From Bacteroidaceae bacterium (GTDB lineage: Bacteria; Bacteroidota; Bacteroidia; Bacteroidales; Bacteroidaceae), in the NCBI GenBank assembly GCA_023227685.1, contig JALNVG010000054.1, forward strand, positions 1 through 13,309: 13,309 nt of DNA, written 5' to 3'. The translations under genes and the position numbers were made by a program. This document shows, piece by piece, positions 1-8,353 of the stretch; position 1 is the first letter of the stretch, and every line of letters begins with the position of its first letter. The notes under the pieces are model-generated. The model saw nothing but the letters and a program-made list of their open reading frames with translations. It ran no database searches and was not told the origin of the DNA.

Positions 1-825
1 AAGGTGCTCATAAGCTGTCATCACAGCTTTATGAAAATATGGATGCCTCATGAAACGACCGTTAACGAAGAAAAATTGATGAGCTCCTTTCTTTACAGAT
101 GCACTCGACTTCATCACATAGCCGTTTATCTTTACTAATGTAGTTGATACTGAAATATCCATCAACTGCTGATTAAGCTTTTTGCCAAAAACGCTTAATA
201 TCCGCTGGCGTAAGGATATAGCGGGTAAGAGAAACAACTTTATATTATTATTGTAAAGTGAAAAGGTGATATCTTGATGAACAAGTACGATCCGCTCAAA
301 CTCTGCCAAAATATGACTAAGCTCAGTAGAGTTTGCCTTCAAGAATTTTCGGCGTGCCGGTATATTGAAAAATAAGTTTTTAACAGAAAAATTACTCCCT
401 TGCGGACAAGATGCGGGGCTCTGACTCTCTACTTTTGAAGCTGAGATAATAAGTTTCGTGCCAAGTTCTTCTCCTTCAAGGCGCGTTTTGAGCTCGACCT
501 GCGCTACAGCAGCAATAGAAGCTAACGCTTCTCCACGAAAACCCATAGTATGAAGACTAAACAAATCGGCTGCTTCCCGTATCTTTGAAGTAGCATGACG
601 CTCAAAGGCCAACCGCGCATCGGTTTCAGACATGCCTTTCCCATCATCTATTATTTGAATGCATGTTCGCCCAGCATCAGTGACTAATACCTGAATATTC
701 TTAGCTCCGGCATCGACAGAGTTTTCAACCAGCTCTTTGATGACAGATGCAGGGCGTTGTATCACCTCTCCTGCAGCAATCTGATTGGCTACGGAATCGG
801 GTAACAAATGAATAATATCACTCAT
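1..825 (-). CDS. mutL: DNA mismatch repair protein MutL, N-terminal part (runs off window)
   Basis: MutL couples mismatch recognition by MutS to strand incision and repair; its N-terminal half is a GHKL ATPase. I translated 275 codons from the ATG at 825 to the window edge with no stop, so the gene is cut by the window rather than broken. GHKL motifs are all present and in order: ELVENSVDAGA at about residues 31-41 (E31 is the expected catalytic base, N35 the magnesium ligand), DDGKGM at 60-65, HATSK at 77-81 and GFRGEALASI at 95-104. Only the ATPase and part of the transducer domain are visible, so whether the C-terminal endonuclease motif is present cannot be judged. It starts 39 bases after the 99-residue membrane protein gene and is probably the last or a late gene of the same minus-strand operon. 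Confidence 0.97.
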   Translation of the reverse strand, partial: MSDIIHLLPDSVANQIAAGEVIQRPASVIKELVENSVDAGAKNIQVLVTDAGRTCIQIIDDGKGMSETDARLAFERHATSKIREAADLFSLHTMGFRGEALASIAAVAQVELKTRLEGEELGTKLIISASKVESQSPASCPQGSNFSVKNLFFNIPARRKFLKANSTELSHILAEFERIVLVHQDITFSLYNNNIKLFLLPAISLRQRILSVFGKKLNQQLMDISVSTTLVKINGYVMKSSASVKKGAHQFFFVNGRFMRHPYFHKAVMTAYEHL

Positions 826-864
826 ATGCTGTTTAATATCGTTTTAAAATTCAATAGAAAAAAA

Positions 865-1164
865 TCAAAAAGACCAGCTACCGGTTGCCAAATAATGCCA
901 AATATAAATCAAAACGCCAATAATGACAATAAGGATCCCTGCCGAAATCGGCTTTTTCCCACTTTCTTTTCGCCGCTTCAAATGTTTTGTACCTTCTACA
1001 AATTTCCCACGGATATCCTTGGCCGGATCAATCTTCCTTTCTGGAAGCATACCCAATTCTCGTTTGGCATCTTCTTCCAACTTCTTCAATTTCTCCTTTC
1101 GTTCGTCCACATATATATAGGGATGATTAAACGGACGTGGTTTTCTTTCTTTGAATAGCCCCAT
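865..1164 (-). CDS. Conserved-looking small membrane protein of unknown function (99 aa)
   Basis: I do not recognise a named family. The protein has a highly charged N-terminal region (residues 1-72) rich in Lys, Arg and Glu, with a likely helical or coiled stretch at about 20-40, then one hydrophobic segment at about 73-92 and a short tail. By the positive-inside rule the basic stretch before the helix (KHLKRRKESGKK, about 60-71) suggests a cytoplasmic N-terminus with a C-terminal membrane anchor; there is no signal peptide. The start is the ATG at 1164. That ATG lies only 4 bases past the stop of the OstA-like gene, which argues for translation of both from one transcript. The ORF on the opposite strand over this region looks like a shadow: it has no recognisable domain and would overlap mutL. 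Function is unknown; the position suggests envelope biogenesis but could be incidental. Confidence 0.85.
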   Translation of the reverse strand: MGLFKERKPRPFNHPYIYVDERKEKLKKLEEDAKRELGMLPERKIDPAKDIRGKFVEGTKHLKRRKESGKKPISAGILIVIIGVLIYIWHYLATGSWSF

Positions 1165-1168
1165 AATT

Positions 1169-2818
1169 TTATTTCATTTTTACTAATTCTCGTTTATCGA
1201 CTATCTGAGTGCTATGTATTGTTTTTTTCAACTGCTGACTCTCTTTCTTACCTCTCCAATTAAAAATGTCATTTTTATTTAGTGGACGGGCATAATCAAA
1301 CCAAGCAAACGTTGGAAGCTTTAACTTACCAACTGGGATTTGAGACATCGGGTAAAGTGTTCCATTCGATTTTCCGATCATCTTTGCTTTTTCCATCTTT
1401 TTATCCTTCAAGTAAATATGAAGCAAACTGCCCTCCCCGTTATTATAGCCAAGCATAGTACTATCTTTTTCTTCAGGATAAAATCCGATAAGCACATTGC
1501 CAATCATCTCTACGTGCCGCATTTCTCCTTTCACAAAATAAGCATTCATCAATTTACTTGATACTTGATTATAATGAATGCTGTCCTTTTGCTCTATAGC
1601 TAATGCCTGATTAATAATATTAGCATGGTCAACCGTACTGTCATTCATAAAAAGATTAATTTCTTCTCCGAGCAATTGTTGCTTTCCACTCCACAATATC
1701 GGATCTTTATACATCATAATACATGAATCCTTACTGTTATACACCAAAGAATCACATTGGGCCTGCACACTCTCCCGATAGGCTCTGACTTTATGATAAG
1801 CTTTCATTAAACGATACATGGAGTCCGTATTCATATTAAACGTAACCATTGTCAAGGTATCTGCATGAAGAAACAAACTATCTGCTTCGGAATAATCAAT
1901 ACCTACTGCACGTTTGGTGCAAAAGGCTGAATCCGTTAATTCATTTAAATAGCAATAATCTCCGGTCAACATAGACTTCTTAATACTATCATTCATCACT
2001 ACATTACCGAATGCTTCGCCGTAACCAATTTTTCGATTATAATACAAACTGTCACCGGTCAAGGTTTTGCCTTCATTTCTCAAGATTGAACGTCCAAGAA
2101 GATTGCCCTGATCGGTCAAGGTATTATAAATACCACGTTCGGAATATATGTGATTACTGTCACTCACAATATAAGAAGGTCCGAGAATTGTCGCTATTTT
2201 TGAAACTGTATTATATCTCAACGTATCCGAGGTCAACACAAACTTCGGATTATTTAATTTTACATTGTGGTTAAAAACGGCAATATGGGTAGCTGGACTA
2301 TATTCACCCCATTGAGAGGTGAGCACATTATTCTCATCCATCATAACACCCCCCATAAAATAATAGCATAAATCATACATCCGGTCATAATTCAAACTAT
2401 CGGTAAGCAGTGTCGTACCCTTATTCACCAATTTAACTGAACCGCGTAATTTTGCCAGCTTCGTAGCGCCATCATAATCAAGATAATCACCATAAATAAA
2501 AAGCGTATCACCTTGTTCCATGCGAACATTGCTGAAAGCCTCAACCGAATTTGTATTTTCATAAATCAATGCGCTATCACAATACATATACATACTGTCA
2601 TGACGCATTTTTACAGTACCGACCAGCTCCTGTACACCTGGCCGACTGAGCTTATCGGCCTTAGCCAAATCTGCATGAAGCAAAAATATCTTTGTTTTTT
2701 TTTCTTTAGAGGGCTGTTTCTTGTTTTGAGCAACTAAACTTAAAAAGAACAGACAGAAAAGACAAAAAAAAGGCCATCGATATTTAGATAACAATCTGAC
2801 ATTTTTTATCTTTCGCAT
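1169..2818 (-). CDS. OstA/LptA-like periplasmic protein
   Basis: This 549-residue protein begins with a basic stretch and a hydrophobic core (about 14-29) ending LSLVA-QN, a plausible signal peptidase I site near residue 30, so it should be exported. The mature part is built of repeats with the pattern of OstA/LptA beta-jellyroll strands: short segments such as CDSALIY (80-86), LTSDTLRY (195-202) and LTGDSLYY (253-260) followed by Gly-Asn-Val or similar turns (GNVVMND at about 271-277). Proteins of this fold shuttle lipopolysaccharide across the periplasm between the inner-membrane LptBFGC complex and LptD. It is about three times the length of E. coli LptA, which suggests a longer bridge or an LptA/LptD-N-like multi-repeat form; that is inference. 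It lies 26 bases after the SurA-like gene and 4 bases before the 99-residue membrane protein gene, consistent with one operon. Assignment to the OstA-like family is fairly sure; the exact role is not. Confidence 0.87.
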   Translation of the reverse strand: MRKIKNVRLLSKYRWPFFCLFCLFFLSLVAQNKKQPSKEKKTKIFLLHADLAKADKLSRPGVQELVGTVKMRHDSMYMYCDSALIYENTNSVEAFSNVRMEQGDTLFIYGDYLDYDGATKLAKLRGSVKLVNKGTTLLTDSLNYDRMYDLCYYFMGGVMMDENNVLTSQWGEYSPATHIAVFNHNVKLNNPKFVLTSDTLRYNTVSKIATILGPSYIVSDSNHIYSERGIYNTLTDQGNLLGRSILRNEGKTLTGDSLYYNRKIGYGEAFGNVVMNDSIKKSMLTGDYCYLNELTDSAFCTKRAVGIDYSEADSLFLHADTLTMVTFNMNTDSMYRLMKAYHKVRAYRESVQAQCDSLVYNSKDSCIMMYKDPILWSGKQQLLGEEINLFMNDSTVDHANIINQALAIEQKDSIHYNQVSSKLMNAYFVKGEMRHVEMIGNVLIGFYPEEKDSTMLGYNNGEGSLLHIYLKDKKMEKAKMIGKSNGTLYPMSQIPVGKLKLPTFAWFDYARPLNKNDIFNWRGKKESQQLKKTIHSTQIVDKRELVKMK

Positions 2819-2844
2819 ATAAGAATATAGCGTTTAAATCCTTT

Positions 2845-4230
2845 TTAGTCTTTCTTTACAATCCATCCGGGATATTTGAAATCACATTTTTGCCAATCTT
2901 TATTAATACGGACAAAGGTATGTTTCTGCTTATTTATTATCCATTTTTTCAAAACTACTTCTCTTTGCTTATCAAGAACAATAGTCTTCAATTTTTGATA
3001 ATCTTCAGAAATCAAAGCCTTATGGCCGGGGATTCTTGTTTTCAACATTACAACGGCACAGACTTCTTTGCCGTCCTTACTATTAACCATTGTGAAAGCC
3101 TTGGACATTTCACCGACCTTCATATTATCAACCACTTTGGCTACATCCTGAGGCAAATCCTGCATTTCAAATTTTGAAGTGGCAGCACCTGTAGCCTCAT
3201 CGATATTTACCATTAGCCCGTTATTATTACGAGTCTCTTTATCTTGAGAAAGATTAGAAGCAGCTGCATCAAAGGTGAATTTTTTATCGCGTATATCTTT
3301 CACTATAGAATCAAGACGAACACGGGCATTAACTAATGCGCTATCCGGGATTTGAGGGCGCAATAAGATATGACGGGTATTTACCCGATCACCACGTTTT
3401 TCTATTAACTGAATAATGTGATAACCAAACTCGGACTCTACTATCTTGGATACTTGCTTTGTATTTTGCAAACTAAAAGCGACATTGGCATAATCAGGAT
3501 CAAGCATACCCTTACCCTTAAAGCCGATCTCACCTCCCTTTATAGCAGAACCGGTATCCTCGGAATATAATCGAGCTAAAGTTGAGAATGTAGTTTCACC
3601 CTTATTTATACGATCTGTAAATTCACGTAACCGAGCCTTTACTCGTTCGATTTCCTTAAGTGGAATTCGGGGCTTCAACATAAGGATCTGAACTTCTACT
3701 TTGGTAGGCACATACGGTATACTGTCCGAAGATAGATTTGTAAAATAACGACGCACTTCAGACGGAGTCACTTTAACATCGCCTATAATTTTCTGCTGCA
3801 TTTTCTGAACTATCAGACCGTCTTTTGCATTATCACGCAAGGATTCTCGTATCTGCATCGATGTTTTATTGAAATACTCTTCCATCTTCTCTTTTGACCC
3901 GATGGCTTGTGTATACTGATTCATCATATAATCCACACGTTGAGTTATTTCAGATTCAGGAACCGTTATACTGTCGAGTTCCGCCTGATGCAAATATAAT
4001 TTCTGTACAGCTATTTCTTCCGGAATAATGCAATATGGATCACCATCGAATTTACGACCTTCGTATAATGCATTCATTCTGGCTTCTTCAACTTCAGATT
4101 TCAAAATTGCCTCGTCGCCAACAACCCATACCACTTGATCTATCACATTATCTTGTGAATACATTTCTACATTCGTTAAACTGGCCAAAACAAACAGAAT
4201 AACCAATTTATAATTCACAAACTTCTTCAT
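2845..4230 (-). CDS. SurA-like periplasmic peptidyl-prolyl isomerase with two parvulin domains
   Basis: The 461-residue protein has an N-terminal signal sequence (basic start, hydrophobic 8-19, likely cleavage near residue 25), a SurA-type N-terminal chaperone segment (about 27-165), then two parvulin domains at about 175-278 and 284-398 and a short C-terminal helix, the SurA layout. Domain 1 carries the typical LYSEDTGSAIKGGEIGF and FGYHIIQL segments but reads VEVQILML where an active parvulin usually has His-Ile-Leu. Domain 2 has RHILL (286-290) but lacks a clear match to the GYHII end. SurA proteins chaperone unfolded outer-membrane proteins, including LptD in E. coli, through the periplasm. 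The gene sits between another parvulin-family gene (92 bases upstream) and the OstA-like gene (26 bases downstream). No promoter pattern is visible in the 92-base gap, so it is probably co-transcribed. Confidence 0.92.
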   Translation of the reverse strand: MKKFVNYKLVILFVLASLTNVEMYSQDNVIDQVVWVVGDEAILKSEVEEARMNALYEGRKFDGDPYCIIPEEIAVQKLYLHQAELDSITVPESEITQRVDYMMNQYTQAIGSKEKMEEYFNKTSMQIRESLRDNAKDGLIVQKMQQKIIGDVKVTPSEVRRYFTNLSSDSIPYVPTKVEVQILMLKPRIPLKEIERVKARLREFTDRINKGETTFSTLARLYSEDTGSAIKGGEIGFKGKGMLDPDYANVAFSLQNTKQVSKIVESEFGYHIIQLIEKRGDRVNTRHILLRPQIPDSALVNARVRLDSIVKDIRDKKFTFDAAASNLSQDKETRNNNGLMVNIDEATGAATSKFEMQDLPQDVAKVVDNMKVGEMSKAFTMVNSKDGKEVCAVVMLKTRIPGHKALISEDYQKLKTIVLDKQREVVLKKWIINKQKHTFVRINKDWQKCDFKYPGWIVKKD

Positions 4231-4322
4231 TCTTCGTATTTACTAATTATATTTTATCTCATTTTTTATTGCCCCAATCATTTCGATTAATAGGATACGA
4301 AGATAATGAATAATAATTATTA
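4231..4322. repeat. Intergenic inverted repeats between the two parvulin-family genes
   Basis: Two symmetric elements lie in this gap. A perfect 9-base inverted repeat has arms TCTTCGTAT at 4231-4239 and ATACGAAGA at 4295-4303, separated by 55 bases. A 12-base perfect palindrome TAATAATTATTA covers 4311-4322, immediately after the stop of the upstream gene. The 9-base arms could close a large RNA loop in the operon mRNA just before the SurA-like start codon; the palindrome is pure A/T and would be a weak structure. Either could be a processing site, a partial terminator or chance in AT-rich DNA. Confidence 0.45.
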
Positions 4323-5864
4323 TCAATCATTATTAACGGTTTTTAAAACCTCTTGGTTTATTTCAACCTTGACTTTATCTCTTAACTTGTCTATCCAATA
4401 ATCATAAGCATACCTTTGATAATCTCTGGTCACAGAATCAAGCACCTCCGTATAATCTTTCGGCCCTTTTTGCTTATATCCCGATACAAAGGTTATAGGA
4501 AATGACTTCAAAGGTAAAAAATCACCCTTACCAAATACTAATTTATCTACAAAACGATTCTCTCCTTGTGCAAACGTTCCTTTTTCAATCTTCACTTTTT
4601 TATTTCCGGAAGCATTAAATCTTTTTTCTATCGTTTCTATCTGATTATCAAAAGATACTTCTTTTATTAACTTATGTACTCGCGAAGCAACTTCTCGATC
4701 AGAACAATGAATAACAAATCCTACAAATTTAGGTTCTTTCAAGATATAATCAGATCGATGAATTTTAAAATACATGGCTGGTCCGTCTTTTATTAAAGAC
4801 GCAGGTTTATTAACCTCCAAAGCCCTTACTTCATCAATCAATAAATCTTCGCGAAAATTGGCTAAAGAATCATTAAAAGAAACATATTTCTTATCCAACC
4901 GGCTGTACTCATAATCAAGAACCGTTTTACTAACAAAATCAGTCAATGCTTTATCAACCCGATAAGGATAAAATTGTGCAAAACGATTGAAATCAATACC
5001 GGTATAACGATGGTCATCTAAAACAAACAATACCTTATCTGTGAATCCTTTTTCTTTCAGTTCGCTAATCGCGACTTCAAAAGATTTATAATTGTATTCT
5101 TTTTTTAATTTTTCCACGACTACTGATACTCCCATATCAAAATCGGGACTATCGGCAAACTGACGTTCTATCTTTTCTCGTAACAATTCAAAAGAAGGAA
5201 AAGGCTTTTGATCTAAAACCTTAACGATATGCAATCCTTTTGGTGTATAAAAGACTTTTGATATTTGCCCTTTAGATAATGAAAAAGCAACATCCTCAAA
5301 ATCTTCCGGTGATTCAAAACGCCCAAGCCAATGACTTTTACGATCATCAGAATATTTATTCACCATGGTGCGAAAATCTACTGAAGGATTATTTTTAAAA
5401 ACCTGATAGATAGAATCCATCTGCTCTTTCGCCTGAGAGAGCTTTACTGAAGATATATATTGGGGCAAATATCTGAAAATCTGAATAAACTCAATTTTAC
5501 CTGCAAACCCCGTCTTCTTCATAAAATTGTAAATCTTTAAAGCGGATTGATCTGTCACACGCTTGTCTGTAAGGTACAAACGAACTAATTGATGACGATA
5601 GTTCGCCACTTTATCAAGATATTCAGGATTAAGACTCAACCCATCCTTTTCGGCAGCTATCAATTCCAATTCATGTACTTGAAAAAGTGCAAGCTTCTGC
5701 TGAATAGATAAAGTGGAATTTTTTTTAATTTGATCACGCCGACAAAAGCGTTCGAATTCAGAGCAAGTCACTTCTCTTCCGTTTATACGCATCAGCACTG
5801 CTTTCTGCTGCGCAGAAGTAGCCAAACTCCATAAGATACAAAAACAGAATAATAATCTGCTCAT
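4323..5864 (-). CDS. Parvulin-family peptidyl-prolyl isomerase / periplasmic chaperone
   Basis: The 513-residue protein opens with a clear signal peptide (hydrophobic 3-14, ATSA-QQ cleavage near residue 18). A SurA/PpiD-like N-terminal helical segment follows (about 20-120; NGREVTCSEFERF resembles the segment at the start of such chaperones). One parvulin domain spans about 124-220, with YSDD, WLGRF, FEDVAFSL-KGQISKVF and GLHIVKV in the family order. The usual His of the first parvulin strand is replaced: it reads IEFIQIF. The region from 250 to the end has no motif I recognise. It should act in the periplasm on unfolded envelope proteins, and isomerase activity is uncertain given the missing His. 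It is the first gene of the minus-strand block that continues through the SurA-like, OstA-like, membrane-protein and mutL genes. Confidence 0.87.
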   Translation of the reverse strand: MSRLLFCFCILWSLATSAQQKAVLMRINGREVTCSEFERFCRRDQIKKNSTLSIQQKLALFQVHELELIAAEKDGLSLNPEYLDKVANYRHQLVRLYLTDKRVTDQSALKIYNFMKKTGFAGKIEFIQIFRYLPQYISSVKLSQAKEQMDSIYQVFKNNPSVDFRTMVNKYSDDRKSHWLGRFESPEDFEDVAFSLSKGQISKVFYTPKGLHIVKVLDQKPFPSFELLREKIERQFADSPDFDMGVSVVVEKLKKEYNYKSFEVAISELKEKGFTDKVLFVLDDHRYTGIDFNRFAQFYPYRVDKALTDFVSKTVLDYEYSRLDKKYVSFNDSLANFREDLLIDEVRALEVNKPASLIKDGPAMYFKIHRSDYILKEPKFVGFVIHCSDREVASRVHKLIKEVSFDNQIETIEKRFNASGNKKVKIEKGTFAQGENRFVDKLVFGKGDFLPLKSFPITFVSGYKQKGPKDYTEVLDSVTRDYQRYAYDYWIDKLRDKVKVEINQEVLKTVNND

Positions 5865-6074
5865 TCTTTCAAATCAATTTAATAATCAACCACTCATCAC
5901 ACCTACCTATATAGAAATTCTTACAAAGAAAACGAGAAAAATATTATTCTTATGAATTAGGATTCTCACAGACGACTATATTTAGGCAACTCACTTATAA
6001 TAGCTACATCATGAAGGTGATTTTAGACACACTGATATTTGTAATACATGTAAATTGGGGCATCATATAATTTT
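5865..6074. other. Intergenic region between recQ and the parvulin operon
   Basis: These 210 bases contain no convincing gene. They should hold the promoter of the parvulin to mutL operon, but I find no full Bacteroides-type promoter on the minus strand. The nearest match to TAnnTTTG is TTTCTTTG at 5931-5924, with one mismatch and no TTG at the expected upstream spacing. No GC-rich hairpin plus T-run marks the end of recQ, so read-through from recQ into the operon is possible. An 8-base palindrome TACATGTA is at 6045-6052. Confidence 0.5.
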
Positions 6075-8255
6075 TTAATTCGCCATCTCCGAAATGAATT
6101 TAATACGCACTAAGCGTATTTCCTGCTCAGTAAAATCATCTCCTAATTCATCAACTGCACTATCAATATTATCAGTAACTGAATCTTTAAAGTAATCATA
6201 AATATCGAGCATATGATCATCATCCATAATATCACGTAAGAAATAATCGATATTCAATTTTGTTCCCGAATTAACTATTGCATCAATTTCATCAAGCAGT
6301 TCATCAAACTCTATACCTTTGGACAGAGCAATATCATCTAATGCCACTTGTCTATCAACTGCCTGAATAATAGAAACTTTCATTTTTGACTTATTTGCAA
6401 CGGTACGAATGCGCAAATCATCAGGACGCTCTATTTCATTCTCCTCACAATGACGTTTAATTAATTTACAGAACTCATCCCCATAGCGTTTGGCTTTGCC
6501 CGCCCCCACTCCGGGAATATTTTGTAATTCATCAATGGTTATTGGGTAAATGGTAGCCATGGATTCAAGTGAAGGATCCTGGAAAATAACATAAGGAGGA
6601 ACTTGCAACTTTTTAGAAAGTTTCTTACGCAAATCTTTCAACATAGTATACAAGGTAGGATCCACTGCACAAGCAGCACCTCCGCGAGCCGGCATTTCTT
6701 CTTCGTCATCCTCAAAATCCTTGTCTTCTATTATTTTAAAAGACTTTGGCTTTTTCAAAAATTCATTTCCTTCTTCTGTTACCTTTAACAGGCCATAATG
6801 TTCTACATCTTTACTTAAATACCCAGCAATCAAAGCTTGACGAATAACTGAATTCCACAATTTATCTTCTTCGCCCATTCCGGAACCAAAGACCTCGAGT
6901 TCATCATGTTGATGAGCAACAACATCATTAGTTTCTCTCCCTTGCAGAATATCAATAATGTAATCTGATTTAAAGTTCTCTTTTGTGGCCAAGACTACTT
7001 CCAATAAAGTACACAAGAAAGACTTCGCCTCCATCTTTTTCTGCGGATTCAAACAATTATCGCAATTTCCGCAATTATCTTCGTTATATTCCTCGCCGAA
7101 ATAATGCAACAACGTTTTACGCCGACAGATAGATGATTCTGCATATGCCATCGTTTCAGCCAATAATTGTTTACTTATCTCTTGCTCCGCAATAGGTTTA
7201 CCCTGTGTGAATTTTTCGAGCTTTTGTATATCTTTATTCGAATAAAATGTAATACATAAGCCTTCACCACCATCACGCCCGGCACGCCCGGTCTCCTGAT
7301 AATATCCCTCCAAACTCTTTGGAATATCATAATGAATAACAAATCTCACATCAGGTTTATCAATTCCCATACCAAAAGCAATAGTAGCAACTATAACATC
7401 GACCTTCTCCATCAAAAAATCATCTTGATTTTGAGAACGAGTTGCAGGATCCATACCTGCATGATAGGCACGCGCCTTAATACCATTAGTACCAAGAATC
7501 TCAGTCAGTTCTTCAACTTTCTTTCTGCTAAGACAATAAATTATACCTGACTTGCCTATATTGTTTTTAATAAATTTGATAATATCCTTATCTACATCAA
7601 CCGTTTTAGGTCGAACTTCGTAATAAAGATTCGGACGATTAAATGAAGACTTGAAAACTGGAGCACCAATCATCTGCAAATTTTTCAAAATATCATGCTG
7701 TACCTTCGGAGTTGCCGTAGCTGTTAAAGCTATAATAGGTGCTTCGCTGATTTCATTTATAATCGGCCGTATCCGACGATATTCCGGTCGAAAATCATGT
7801 CCCCACTCAGAGATACAATGTGCTTCGTCTATTGCATAGAAAGAAATTTTAACATCACGCAGAAAATCCACATACTCATCTTTAGTAAGAGATTCAGGAG
7901 CTACGTAAAGAAGTTTTGTCTTTCCCGAAAGAATATCGACTTTTACTTGCTCAATCGCACTTTTATTCAATGAAGAATTTATAAAATGAGCAATGCCATC
8001 ATCTTCACTAAAATTACGCATTGCATCTACTTGATTCTTCATCAAAGCAATAAGAGGAGAAATAACAATAGCCATTCCATCCATCAAAAGTGAAGGTAAC
8101 TGATAACAAAGAGATTTTCCTCCGCCCGTAGGCATTAACACAAAACTATTCTTACCATTCAGTAAGTTTTTAATAATAGCCTCTTGATTTCCCTTAAATT
8201 GATCAAACCCAAAATACTTTTTTAGTTCTGCTTTTAAATTAATCTTTTCTGCCAT
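6075..8255 (-). CDS. recQ: ATP-dependent DNA helicase RecQ
   Basis: RecQ is a 3'-5' superfamily 2 helicase acting at stalled forks and in recombinational repair. From the ATG at 8255 the protein has 726 residues. It shows Walker A MPTGGGKS (41-48), the DEAH box in AIDEAHCISEWGHDFRPEY (141-159), TATATP (178-183) and motif VI YYQETGRAGRDG (318-329). Zinc-binding cysteines of the RecQ-Ct region are C377, C395, C398 and C401. An HRDC-like region covers about 530-605, with helix-hairpin-like IPGVGAGKAKRYG (580-592). About 120 residues follow that E. coli RecQ (609 aa) lacks; these resemble the helix-turn-helix extension seen on some Bacteroidetes and Firmicutes RecQ proteins. Two further in-frame ATGs at 8291 and 8282 would add 12 or 9 residues (start MKIMDKNSS). 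I prefer 8255 because family members I recall begin MAEKINL, but 8291 still fits the promoter. It is probably transcribed on its own from the promoter at 8323-8353. Confidence 0.97.
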   Translation of the reverse strand: MAEKINLKAELKKYFGFDQFKGNQEAIIKNLLNGKNSFVLMPTGGGKSLCYQLPSLLMDGMAIVISPLIALMKNQVDAMRNFSEDDGIAHFINSSLNKSAIEQVKVDILSGKTKLLYVAPESLTKDEYVDFLRDVKISFYAIDEAHCISEWGHDFRPEYRRIRPIINEISEAPIIALTATATPKVQHDILKNLQMIGAPVFKSSFNRPNLYYEVRPKTVDVDKDIIKFIKNNIGKSGIIYCLSRKKVEELTEILGTNGIKARAYHAGMDPATRSQNQDDFLMEKVDVIVATIAFGMGIDKPDVRFVIHYDIPKSLEGYYQETGRAGRDGGEGLCITFYSNKDIQKLEKFTQGKPIAEQEISKQLLAETMAYAESSICRRKTLLHYFGEEYNEDNCGNCDNCLNPQKKMEAKSFLCTLLEVVLATKENFKSDYIIDILQGRETNDVVAHQHDELEVFGSGMGEEDKLWNSVIRQALIAGYLSKDVEHYGLLKVTEEGNEFLKKPKSFKIIEDKDFEDDEEEMPARGGAACAVDPTLYTMLKDLRKKLSKKLQVPPYVIFQDPSLESMATIYPITIDELQNIPGVGAGKAKRYGDEFCKLIKRHCEENEIERPDDLRIRTVANKSKMKVSIIQAVDRQVALDDIALSKGIEFDELLDEIDAIVNSGTKLNIDYFLRDIMDDDHMLDIYDYFKDSVTDNIDSAVDELGDDFTEQEIRLVRIKFISEMAN

Positions 8256-8322
8256 ATAATCTATTGAGCTGTTTTTATCCATTATTTTCATGTCATAAGA
8301 ATGTTCTATTTAGGACACAAAA

Positions 8323-8353
8323 CAAAGTTATAAACAACTAATCAAATATCAAA
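8323..8353 (-). promoter_or_regulatory. Bacteroides-type promoter for recQ
   Basis: On the minus strand TTTG (8353-8350) is followed by exactly 19 bases and then TAACTTTG (8330-8323), a full match to the Bacteroides primary-sigma consensus TTTG/TAnnTTTG. Transcription would start a few bases further on, near 8317, giving a leader of about 26 bases to the ATG at 8291 or about 62 bases to the preferred ATG at 8255. An 18-base inverted repeat (8351-8368) overlaps the upstream box. Confidence 0.75.

Noticed and set aside
808..1158. Plus-strand ORF of 116 codons over the 99-residue gene and the mutL start
   Set aside because: It is antisense to a better-supported gene, overlaps the certain mutL start and shows no domain.
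6045..6052. Palindrome TACATGTA as a regulator site
   Set aside because: A single 8-base A/T-rich palindrome with no second copy nearby; not significant.
6004..6066. 20-codon minus-strand ORF (MMPQFTCITNISVSKITFMM) in the recQ-parvulin gap, a possible leader peptide
   Set aside because: It is short, has no run of regulatory codons and no attenuator-like hairpin after it; expected by chance.
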